DNA from: JALYIM01 sp040003205
GTDB taxonomy: Bacteria > Acidobacteriota > Terriglobia > Terriglobales > Acidobacteriaceae
Direction: 5' to 3'
DNA: 5,363 bases
Assembly (NCBI GenBank): GCA_040003205.1
Contig: JBDUDA010000210.1
Location: forward strand, 1-5,363
Shown: piece after piece, positions 1 to 5,045 of the stretch
Position numbering within the stretch: position 1 is the first letter of the stretch
How the letters are laid out: every line of letters begins with the position of its first letter
Notes under the pieces: generated by a model
The model's database searches: none
What the model was told of the DNA's origin: nothing
Seen by the model: only the letters and a program-made list of their open reading frames with translations
Translations under genes and position numbers: made by a program

Positions 1-1
1 C

Positions 2-604
2 CCCAACGGTACTCTCGTTCTCACTGAAGCGGGTGCGAAGCACCGCGCATCGCTGCATGTCCTCCTCGGAGAAGAGGCCCTGCGGTCCGTGGATGCTGGA
101 GGAATCGATGTCCTCGCGAGTACCCTGGACACGTTCCGTGAGGCGCTCTCGGTGGAAAACCGCACGCTAAAAAGAGCTCTGACTGATCCACGCATACTCA
201 GCGGCATCGGCAATGCGTATTCCGATGAAATTCTGCACGCAGCTCAGTTGTCGCCTATTGCGCTGACCTTAAAGCTAAAGCCGGATGAATGGGAGCGCCT
301 GTTCACCGCAACCCAGGGCACGCTGAAGCATTGGATAGATGTGCTATCCGCCGAAGCGAACGCGAAGTTTCCGGAAAAGGTCACTGCTTTCCGCAAAGGC
401 ATGGCGGTCCACGGACGCTACGGAGAGCCCTGCCCGAGATGTGGCGAAGAGATTCAGCGCATTCGCTACGCTGACAACGAAACCAACTATTGTGCTCGTT
501 GCCAAACTGGAGGGAAACTTCTCGCCGATCGAAGCTTGTCCCGGCTATTGCGATCGGATTGGCCGCGCACCATGGATGAACTTGAGGCTCTCAAGCGGCG
601 CTAA
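2..604 (+). CDS. Fpg/Nei-family DNA glycosylase (formamidopyrimidine-DNA glycosylase type), 5'-truncated by the window edge
   Basis: Base excision repair enzyme that removes oxidised bases and nicks the DNA backbone. The frame is open from position 2 with no start, leaving 200 residues; family members are about 270-290, so roughly 80-90 N-terminal residues, including the catalytic Pro-Glu start (PE), lie outside. Visible residues 1-20 are the end of the N-terminal beta-domain (LVLTEAG). Residues about 53-81 form the helix-two-turn-helix, with GIGNAYSDEIL and its DNA-binding Asn71. A zinc finger follows: HGRYGEPCPRC (C144, C147) and NYCARCQ (C164, C167). The finger Arg of E. coli Fpg (near residue 258, five before the third Cys) is Asn159 here. 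About 33 residues follow the last Cys, whereas E. coli Fpg ends almost there, so this belongs to a tailed subgroup. Whether the substrate is 8-oxoguanine or oxidised pyrimidines cannot be told. The GTG at 89 is internal, not the start. The next gene converges on it. Confidence 0.93.
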   Translation, partial: PNGTLVLTEAGAKHRASLHVLLGEEALRSVDAGGIDVLASTLDTFREALSVENRTLKRALTDPRILSGIGNAYSDEILHAAQLSPIALTLKLKPDEWERLFTATQGTLKHWIDVLSAEANAKFPEKVTAFRKGMAVHGRYGEPCPRCGEEIQRIRYADNETNYCARCQTGGKLLADRSLSRLLRSDWPRTMDELEALKRR

Positions 605-663
605 AACATGCGTGAAGCGGTGAACCACGTCATGAAAAGTGTGATGTATCGCACTCCGAGCGC

Positions 664-1518
664 TCACGACGATTTCTTCAGCCATGGCAGTGGCAAGCCG
701 CTGCACATCCCATGAACATCGGAAATGGATGCCCTTACGGACTCGTAATTAGACCCAATTCGACGGACGACAAACCTATATTCCCTCGTATCTCTGAGGT
801 GAGGAAAGCTGTCCATCCTGTAGTCGAACTCTAAGATGACGTCCGCACATCTTAGAGTGTTACCTGCCATGTAGTTCTTGATCGGCTCAAGGCATTGAGT
901 GGATCGCACGTCCTTTCCAGCCTTGATAGGCACGGGATCTGGGAAAAACCCGGTATCTATTTCGCCTACGGAAATATCATGATCCCCAAATGCTTCGATG
1001 ACTCTGCAATACATGCGCTCGCTAACGATATTAAATCCACTATCGTTGCTTATCGTGAACGCGGAGTCGAACGGAAGTTGAGAATTTACGGATGTTATCG
1101 GCGTGAGGCTTTTCGCAACATCGTCCGCCCGTTCTTTTACAGCATCCCGCCATGCCAAGTATCCAAGGGAGAAGACTAACGCCGCTGTTGTTAAGAGGAC
1201 AAAAATCCGCTTCAGACGTCCCTCGGATGAAATGCCCATAATGTATGGCAGGTAAAGTGTTGGATGCACAAGGCACGCAGACACGAGTGCAGTCCCAGCC
1301 AAAACAGCAACAGGGGTGCGACGAAACATAAAAATAACAATTGCCATAGCTGCCGGCAACAGAAGGAAAACGAACTCCTTTCGGGTGATACCCTCGGTTG
1401 GCTTTTTCCTGGCCGCTTCCGTTCCGCACAATACCGCTTTGGCGATTTGAGCGGCTTCTGGATCTTTTGTTATTTCCAGAATTTTTCTTGTCACGTGTTG
1501 CCGTTGGCGAGAATCCAT
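664..1518 (-). CDS. Hypothetical membrane protein with about three N-terminal transmembrane helices and a C-terminal soluble domain
   Basis: Not recognised; 284 residues. The ATG at 1518 is preceded by GGGAAGG about 6-7 bases upstream, a plausible ribosome binding site. Residues 1-47 are charged and probably cytoplasmic. Hydrophobic segments lie at about 48-65, 70-93 and 104-123. Residues 124-140 are charged and helical-looking. From about 150 to 284 there is a soluble domain that begins FTISNDSGFNIVSERMYC and contains Cys171, 209, 224 and 272, which could pair if it is exported. The alternation of short hydrophobic stretches suggests a beta-rich fold (inference). Topology is unclear because Arg-rich loops flank both the second and third helices. 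Sampled 60-base stretches starting at 721, 961 and 1021 have 26-28 G+C, against 33-39 in stretches of sucC and sucD, so the gene may be accessory or acquired. It stands alone, convergent with the glycosylase and divergent from sucC. The reading frame is the long open one here and has an RBS, so it is likely real. Confidence 0.75.
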   Translation of the reverse strand: MDSRQRQHVTRKILEITKDPEAAQIAKAVLCGTEAARKKPTEGITRKEFVFLLLPAAMAIVIFMFRRTPVAVLAGTALVSACLVHPTLYLPYIMGISSEGRLKRIFVLLTTAALVFSLGYLAWRDAVKERADDVAKSLTPITSVNSQLPFDSAFTISNDSGFNIVSERMYCRVIEAFGDHDISVGEIDTGFFPDPVPIKAGKDVRSTQCLEPIKNYMAGNTLRCADVILEFDYRMDSFPHLRDTREYRFVVRRIGSNYESVRASISDVHGMCSGLPLPWLKKSS

Positions 1519-1553
1519 TCTCAGCCTTCCCTACGCAGACTTAGCGTCCGAGG

Positions 1554-1565
1554 AAGCGTACGCTT
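1554..1565. promoter_or_regulatory. Perfect 12-base palindrome in the divergent intergenic region, candidate operator
   Basis: AAGCGTACGCTT is its own reverse complement with no spacer. It lies 36 bases upstream of the minus-strand gene's start and 144 bases before sucC. Position and symmetry suit a dimeric regulator, but no matching regulator is encoded in the window and the flanks do not extend the symmetry. Chance occurrence is possible. Confidence 0.25.
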
Positions 1566-1583
1566 TTGTCTCCGTAAACTCAA
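1555..1583 (-). promoter_or_regulatory. Possible sigma70-type promoter for the minus-strand membrane protein
   Basis: Read on the minus strand, TTGAGT (1583-1578) is followed after 17 bases by TACGCT (1560-1555). The spacing is ideal but the -10 box matches the consensus at only three positions, so this is a weak candidate. The -10 lies inside the 12-base palindrome at 1554-1565, which would fit an operator. Confidence 0.2.
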
Positions 1584-1608
1584 AACAGCCGAAACATACT
1601 ACCCTTCC

Positions 1609-1635
1609 TTTACCGATTCGCCGCCATTCTATAAA
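1609..1635 (+). promoter_or_regulatory. Possible promoter for the sucC-sucD-ndk unit
   Basis: TTTACC (1609-1614) and TATAAA (1630-1635) are separated by 15 bases, shorter than the usual 16-18. The -10-like box is the best AT-rich hexamer in the 191 bases ahead of sucC and would give a leader of about 65-70 bases. Only the -10 is reasonably convincing. Confidence 0.25.
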
Positions 1636-1709
1636 CTTAAGAGTTTGCTGCCCGCTGTCCTTAGCCGCAAGCAGGGTTCTGCCGTTTAATTGCTTCAGGA
1701 ATCATCACT

Positions 1710-2888
1710 ATGAAAATTCATGAGTATCAGGCCAAAGGCATTCTGAAGAAGTATGGCGTCGCAGTGCCTCGTGGCGAGATGGTCGAAAGTCGCGAGCAAG
1801 CAGAGGCAGCGGCCAAAAATCTTTTTGACGCTGGCGCGAGCGGCGTAGTTGTGAAAGCACAGATCCACGCGGGCGGACGCGGCAAGGGCGGCGGCGTCAA
1901 GATTGCCAAGTCAATTGAGGAGGCGTCCGAGATCGCCTCGAAGATATTAGGCATGACGTTGATCACGCACCAGACTGGGCCCGAAGGTCGTGAAGTACGG
2001 CGACTGTTGGTAGAAGAAACTCTGCCGATCGAGAAGGAACTTTATCTGGGGATTGTCATTGATCGCGCGGAGGCCAAACCTGTGTTCATGGCATCGGCCG
2101 CGGGCGGCATGGAGATTGAGCAGGTGGCAGCGGAGAATCCGGACGCCATCTTGAAAGAATACATTGACCCCGGTCTCGGCCTGGAAGCTTTTCAGGCGCG
2201 CAAGCTGGCGTTCGCTTTGGGATTGAAGCCAGCGCAGATCAATCAGGCAGTCCAGTTGATGAGCGGGCTATACAAGGCGTTCGAAGAGACAGACGCTTCG
2301 TTGATGGAAATCAACCCCTTCGTCACTTGCACCGATGGACGCCTCTTCGCGCTCGATGCCAAGATCACGTTCGACGATAATGCCATGTTCCGCCACGCTG
2401 ATTTGCGTGAACTGCGCGACGTCACCGAAGAAGATCCACTCGAAGTGGAAGCCTCGAAGTACAGCCTGAACTACATCAAGCTCGACGGCAACGTCGGATG
2501 CATGGTGAACGGCGCGGGCCTGGCGATGGCTACCATGGACATCATTAAATATGCAGGCGGCATGCCGGCAAATTTCTTGGACATCGGTGGCGGCGCGAAT
2601 GCCGAACAGGTAACGCACGCATTTGAAATCCTGCTCAGCGACAAGAATGTGAAAGCTGTGCTGATCAATATTTTTGGCGGCATCCTGCGCGTGGATACTC
2701 TTGCGAAGGGCGTCGTGGAAGCGGCGAATAAGACGAAATTCCAGCTTCCGATAGTGCTGCGCCTCGAGGGAACCAACGTGGAAGAAGGTCGTCAAATTTT
2801 GAAGGATTCAGGATTCAATTTTATCGTTGCTGAAACCATGAAAGATGCCGCTGAAAAAGTAGTCGCCGCAGCCAAGCAGGCGGCATAA
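1710..2888 (+). CDS. sucC: Succinyl-CoA synthetase (ADP/GDP-forming), beta subunit
   Basis: Beta subunit of the TCA-cycle enzyme converting succinyl-CoA, phosphate and NDP to succinate, CoA and NTP; it is cytoplasmic and pairs with SucD. At 392 residues it matches the family (E. coli 388). The N-terminal ATP-grasp domain starts MKIHEYQAKGILKKYG and carries Pro20, Lys49 and the glycine-rich QIHAGGRGKGGGVK (51-64). Glu110 sits in the KELYLG segment. MEINPF (Asn202) and LDAKI (Asp216) provide the Mg-nucleotide ligands equivalent to E. coli Asn199 and Asp213. The C-terminal ligase domain has GNVGCMVNGAGLAM (260-273), NFLDIGGGA (288-296), the phosphohistidine-facing loop NIFGGILRVD (320-329) and RLEGTN (351-356). 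AGGA lies nine bases before the ATG, supporting the start. It is the first gene of a same-strand unit, 30 bases ahead of sucD. ATP versus GTP preference is not decided by these residues. Confidence 0.98.
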   Translation: MKIHEYQAKGILKKYGVAVPRGEMVESREQAEAAAKNLFDAGASGVVVKAQIHAGGRGKGGGVKIAKSIEEASEIASKILGMTLITHQTGPEGREVRRLLVEETLPIEKELYLGIVIDRAEAKPVFMASAAGGMEIEQVAAENPDAILKEYIDPGLGLEAFQARKLAFALGLKPAQINQAVQLMSGLYKAFEETDASLMEINPFVTCTDGRLFALDAKITFDDNAMFRHADLRELRDVTEEDPLEVEASKYSLNYIKLDGNVGCMVNGAGLAMATMDIIKYAGGMPANFLDIGGGANAEQVTHAFEILLSDKNVKAVLINIFGGILRVDTLAKGVVEAANKTKFQLPIVLRLEGTNVEEGRQILKDSGFNFIVAETMKDAAEKVVAAAKQAA

Positions 2889-2918
2889 ATAATTGCGGCT
2901 CAAGAAAAGCGAAATCAT

Positions 2919-3803
2919 ATGAGCATTCTGGTAGATAAAAATACGCGCGTGATCGTGCAAGGTCTAACGGGACGCGAAGGCACGTTTCACGCCAAGGGCT
3001 GCGCGGAATACGGAACCAAAATTGTTGGCGGCGTGACACCCGGCAAGGGCGGCACCACCCACGAAGGCTGGCCAGTTTTCAATACCGTGCAGGAAGCCGT
3101 AGACAAAACCGGGGCCGATGCCTCGATGATTTTCGTTCCTCCCCCGTTCGCCGCCGACGCAATCATGGAAGCCGCTGACGCCGAGATCGAACTCATCGTT
3201 TGCATCACCGAGGGCATCCCAACGCTCGACATGGTGCGCGCGTGGGGATATCTCCAGGACCGGCGGTCGCGTTTGATTGGACCGAACTGCCCGGGAATTA
3301 TTTCTCCCGGCAAATGCAAAATCGGAATCATGCCGGGCCGAATTCATCTTGAAGGCAACGTGGGAATCGTTTCGCGCTCCGGCACCCTGACTTACGAAGC
3401 CGTCTATCAACTCACAACCCGTGGCGTTGGACAGTCCACCGCGATTGGTATCGGCGGCGATCCTCTCATTGGTACAAGTTTTGTAGACGCTTTGGAGTTA
3501 TTTAATAAAGATCCGCAGACCGAAGCCGTAATCATGATCGGTGAAATCGGCGGCAACGCTGAAGAGATTGCCGCAGAATACGTGCGAACGCGAATGAAAA
3601 AGCCGGTCGTTGGATTCATCGCCGGACAGACCGCGCCTCCCGGCCGCCGCATGGGGCATGCCGGAGCCATTATTTCCGGTGGCAAGGGTACCGCCGAAGA
3701 AAAGATTAGGGCCATGGAAGCTGCCGGCATCCGTGTCGCCAAATCTCCCGCCACTATCGGAGAGACCGCGATTGCCGCGATGGGCGTAGCTGCGAGGGCT
3801 TAG
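2919..3803 (+). CDS. sucD: Succinyl-CoA synthetase, alpha subunit
   Basis: Alpha subunit, which binds CoA and carries the phosphohistidine intermediate, completing the enzyme with SucC. It has 294 residues (E. coli about 289). The N-terminal CoA-binding Rossmann domain shows VQGLTGREGTFH (13-24), GGVTPGKGG (37-45) and PPPFAADA (74-81). GPNCPGIISPGKCKIGIMPG (121-140) includes Cys124, and SRSGTLTYE (152-160) is the usual loop. Glu209 in GEIGGNAEE matches the E. coli glutamate that contacts the histidine. GRRMGHAGAII (242-252) holds the active-site His247. All key residues are intact. The start follows sucC by 30 bases; the upstream sequence (AAGAAAAGCGAAATCAT) has no good Shine-Dalgarno motif, so translation may depend on coupling to sucC. 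The first codons match the family N-terminus (MSILVDKNTRVIVQG), so the start is reliable. Confidence 0.98.
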   Translation: MSILVDKNTRVIVQGLTGREGTFHAKGCAEYGTKIVGGVTPGKGGTTHEGWPVFNTVQEAVDKTGADASMIFVPPPFAADAIMEAADAEIELIVCITEGIPTLDMVRAWGYLQDRRSRLIGPNCPGIISPGKCKIGIMPGRIHLEGNVGIVSRSGTLTYEAVYQLTTRGVGQSTAIGIGGDPLIGTSFVDALELFNKDPQTEAVIMIGEIGGNAEEIAAEYVRTRMKKPVVGFIAGQTAPPGRRMGHAGAIISGGKGTAEEKIRAMEAAGIRVAKSPATIGETAIAAMGVAARA

Positions 3804-3857
3804 GACAGTTCGGAATTTGTAAACCAATAATCAAAAACTAAGGACGAACTAACAAAC

Positions 3858-4283
3858 ATGAAGACTTTGCAACGCACTTTTACCATCATCAAGCCCGACG
3901 CCGTGCGCCGGAATGCCATCGGCGACATCATCGAGCAATTCGAGAAAAATGGATTCCAGATTCTCGCCATGAAGATGCTGGAAATTTCCCAGCACCAGGC
4001 CGAGCAATTTTATGCGGTGCATGCGGCGCGTCCTTTCTTCAGTTCGCTGACCCAATTCATGTCGAGTGGTCCGATCGTTGTTCTTGCGCTGGAAAAAGAA
4101 AATGCCATCGCCGATCTCCGCAAATTGATGGGAGCAACCAATCCCGCGAACGCCGAAGATGGAACGATCCGCAAGAAGTGGGCAGCCAGCATCGAACACA
4201 ACGCAATTCACGGTTCGGACGCCGACGACACCGCCCGCTTTGAATTGAGCTATTTCTTTGCGGGATATGAGCTCGCGCAATAA
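3858..4283 (+). CDS. ndk: Nucleoside diphosphate kinase
   Basis: Transfers the gamma phosphate from one NTP, usually ATP, to another NDP or dNDP through a phosphohistidine, keeping nucleotide pools balanced; it is cytoplasmic. It has 141 residues (E. coli 143). Motifs in order: RTFTIIKPDAV (6-16) with Lys12; FYAVHAARPFF (51-61) with Tyr52; GPIVVLALE (71-79); GTIRKKWA (102-109); and the signature NAIHGSDADDTARFE (115-129), in which His118 is the phosphorylated residue. Nothing is missing or truncated. AAGGA (3840-3844) lies 13 bases before the ATG, rather far, so initiation may be weak. It follows sucD by 54 bases on the same strand with no obvious terminator between, so probable co-transcription with sucCD. 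The link is sensible because Ndk can spread the energy of NTP made by succinyl-CoA synthetase, and physical association of the two enzymes has been reported in other bacteria such as Pseudomonas. Confidence 0.97.
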   Translation: MKTLQRTFTIIKPDAVRRNAIGDIIEQFEKNGFQILAMKMLEISQHQAEQFYAVHAARPFFSSLTQFMSSGPIVVLALEKENAIADLRKLMGATNPANAEDGTIRKKWAASIEHNAIHGSDADDTARFELSYFFAGYELAQ

Positions 4284-4296
4284 ACCCTCTCACTCA

Positions 4297-4310
4297 GGGG
4301 CTAAAGCCCC
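4297..4310 (+). terminator. Hairpin just downstream of ndk, possible terminator
   Basis: GGGGC-TAAA-GCCCC starts 14 bases after the ndk stop and is followed by GGATTTTC. The stem is strong but short and the T run has only four bases, so rho-independent termination is possible rather than certain. It is also the first half of the left composite repeat. Confidence 0.4.
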
Positions 4311-4329
4311 GGATTTTCAGCCTATTACC

Positions 4330-4347
4330 GCAGCGCTGAAGCGCTGC
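4330..4347. repeat. REP-like palindrome GCAGCGCTGAAGCGCTGC
   Basis: Eight-base arms with a two-base GA centre, followed by GCCACCT. The same palindrome recurs at 4694-4713 and, inverted, at 4980-4999, with a degenerate copy at 4584-4605. It can fold as a hairpin in DNA or RNA. Confidence 0.85.
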
Positions 4348-4583
4348 GCCACCTACACGGGCGTGTGCTGCTGCCACCTCAGTCAGAGTCAAAGATCGTA
4401 ATTCAGCCGGCACAAAACCTAACAAATTGAAGCAACGCCAAATTGGCACGCGGGATGAACCTGTGATTCTCTGGACGGTTGACTGGCGACTATGCACTCG
4501 GCAGAGTGGAAGAGTGGCGCTCTTGACGCCGGCGGCTGCAACAACACGATCTGGTGAGGGAGGCCATGCTTCAACTTTGGGGT

Positions 4584-4605
4584 AGGTGGCGGAGCGCTTC
4601 AGCGC
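4584..4605. repeat. Degenerate copy of the REP-like palindrome
   Basis: AGGTGGCGGAGCGCTTCAGC matches AGGTGGCGCAGCGCTTCAGC of the copy at 4974 apart from one base (C to G at 4592), then diverges after GC. The substitution and the missing end weaken the hairpin, so this looks like a decaying copy. Confidence 0.7.
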
Positions 4606-4610
4606 AGGTG

Positions 4611-4693
4611 TCCGACTGGGCAAGGTTAACAGATTGAGGTGGGGGAGCGCAGCGCGATTTTCCGACTGGAGCAACGTTAAGAGATTGAGGTGG
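4611..4693 (+). repeat. Two direct copies of a unit with 50-base period
   Basis: TCCGACTGG at 4611 and 4661 starts two copies, each running through GTTAA and AGATTGAGGTGG (4611-4642 and 4661-4693). They differ by one inserted base and two substitutions. Copy one continues into an eroded AGCGCAGCGCG segment; copy two continues into the perfect palindrome at 4688-4719. A looser inverted relative runs from CCACCTCAGTC (4374) to TTCAGCCGG (ending 4410). Confidence 0.75.
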
Positions 4694-4719
4694 CGCAGCG
4701 CTGAAGCGCTGCGCCACCT
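4688..4719. repeat. Perfect 32-base inverted repeat
   Basis: Arms of 15 bases (AGGTGGCGCAGCGCT at 4688-4702 and its exact complement at 4705-4719) around a GA centre. It is the full-length, fully symmetric form of the REP-like palindrome, with AGGTGG at one end and CCACCT at the other; other copies keep that end on one side only. It would form a very stable hairpin or cruciform. Confidence 0.9.
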
Positions 4720-4772
4720 AAGTCTTCGCGCAAGGGGGAATGTCTGTGAATCGATACTTGCTCCAGGCAGTG

Positions 4773-4835
4773 CTTCAAGTCGAACAGCGATTCAGGTGGA
4801 GCAGAGGATTCAACTGAAACAGGGGTGCAGGTGGA
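4773..4835 (+). repeat. Two degenerate 28-base direct repeats
   Basis: Segments 4773-4800 and 4808-4835 agree at about 20 of 28 positions, sharing TTCAA near the start, AACAG in the middle and CAGGTGGA at the end. They lead directly into the G-rich array and share its AGGTGG head. Confidence 0.5.
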
Positions 4836-4845
4836 GTAAGAGCTC

Positions 4846-4973
4846 AGGTGGGGCAGGGGTTTTAGGTGGGAGCAGGGCTTAGTGAGGGCAGGGCTTTAGG
4901 TGGGGCAGGGGTTCTAGCCGAGGGCAGGGGTTTTAGGTGGGGTCTTGGTGCAGTTTTAGTTGGGACAGGGTTC
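4846..4973 (+). repeat. G-rich degenerate tandem array of mostly 17-19-base units
   Basis: Seven units start at 4846, 4864, 4881, 4898, 4916, 4935 and 4958, with lengths 18, 17, 17, 18, 19, 23 and 16. The clearest unit is AGGTGGGGCAGGGGTTTT. Thirteen runs of three or more G lie on the plus strand, mostly in pairs separated by CA, so the strand could form G-quadruplexes with some loops of 8-10 bases. The first 16 bases of the unit equal the REP-like head AGGTGGCGCAGCGCTT except for three C-to-G changes, suggesting common origin (inference). Confidence 0.75.
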
Positions 4974-4979
4974 AGGTGG

Positions 4980-4999
4980 CGCAGCGCTTCAGCGCTGCG
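4980..4999. repeat. REP-like palindrome, inverted copy
   Basis: CGCAGCGCT-TC-AGCGCTGCG has perfect nine-base arms. It is the inverted counterpart of the palindrome at 4330-4347 and closes the G-rich array. Confidence 0.85.
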
Positions 5000-5019
5000 A
5001 TCAAGCTAGGCAAAGTCTG

Positions 5020-5033
5020 GCGGCTTTAGCCGC
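5020..5033 (-). terminator. Hairpin just downstream of the ABM gene, possible terminator
   Basis: On the minus strand GCGGCTAAAGCCGC begins 13 bases after the ABM stop codon, the same distance and core (GGCTAAAGCC) as the hairpin behind ndk. Only a three-T run follows (CAGACTTTG), so intrinsic termination would be weak. Confidence 0.35.
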
Positions 5034-5045
5034 TGAGGCAAATTT

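Larger units (their letters stand above)
4293..4354 (+). repeat. Left copy of a composite hairpin repeat (mirror partner at 4974-5037)
   Basis: In order: CTCAG, a GGGGCTAAAGCCCC hairpin, a 19-base spacer with a short T run and GCCTA, then GCAGCGCTGAAGCGCTGC and GCCACCT. The same order occurs on the opposite strand at 5037-4974, where the last 26 bases (CGCAGCG to CCACCT) are identical and the first hairpin differs only at one complementary base pair. Confidence 0.8.
4974..5037 (-). repeat. Right copy of the composite hairpin repeat, inverted relative to the left copy
   Basis: Read on the minus strand from 5037: CTCAG, a GCGGCTAAAGCCGC hairpin, a spacer of about 20 bases containing ACTTTGCCTA, then CGCAGCGCTGAAGCGCTGCG and CCACCT. 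It mirrors 4293-4354. The G/C swap in the hairpin is compensated in the other arm, so pairing is kept. Confidence 0.8.
4284..5045. other. Gene-free repeat-rich region between convergent ndk and the ABM gene
   Basis: No reading frame here resembles a protein family; the translatable stretches are arginine-, glycine- and serine-rich products of the repeats. The hexamer AGGTGG or its complement occurs 13 times (minus-strand copies starting at 4349, 4374, 4714; plus at 4584, 4637, 4688, 4794, 4829, 4846, 4864, 4898, 4935, 4974). The edges, nine bases after the ndk stop and eight bases beyond the ABM stop, are mirror copies of one composite element. Positions about 4408-4583 are mostly unique sequence in which I see only small weak hairpins (for example AAGAG/CTCTT at 4510-4524). 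The whole resembles a BIME/REP mosaic or MITE-like element. No transposase is present. Confidence 0.7.

Noticed and set aside
608..715. Small 35-residue frame right after the glycosylase stop
   Set aside because: No ribosome binding site, overlaps the end of the minus-strand gene, and the peptide has no recognisable feature.
895..1179. 94-codon open frame antisense to the membrane protein
   Set aside because: Shorter than the opposing 284-codon frame, which has a ribosome binding site and coherent membrane segments.
2268..2795. 175-codon open frame antisense to sucC
   Set aside because: Shadow of a strongly conserved gene; the sequence is explained by sucC codons.
4294..4674. 126-codon open frame on the minus strand
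   Set aside because: Covers the same repeats and hairpins on the other strand; composition is not protein-like.
4586..4882. 98-codon open frame on the plus strand
   Set aside because: Its translation is Arg/Ser/Gly-rich and simply reads through the repeats (RLRW, SAEALRHL); no family resemblance and no ribosome binding site of note.
4846..4973. CRISPR-like array
   Set aside because: Units are contiguous and degenerate with no unique spacers, and no cas genes are present.
4284..5045. Complete insertion sequence
   Set aside because: There are inverted ends but no transposase frame or remnant, and I could not identify a target-site duplication at the edges.
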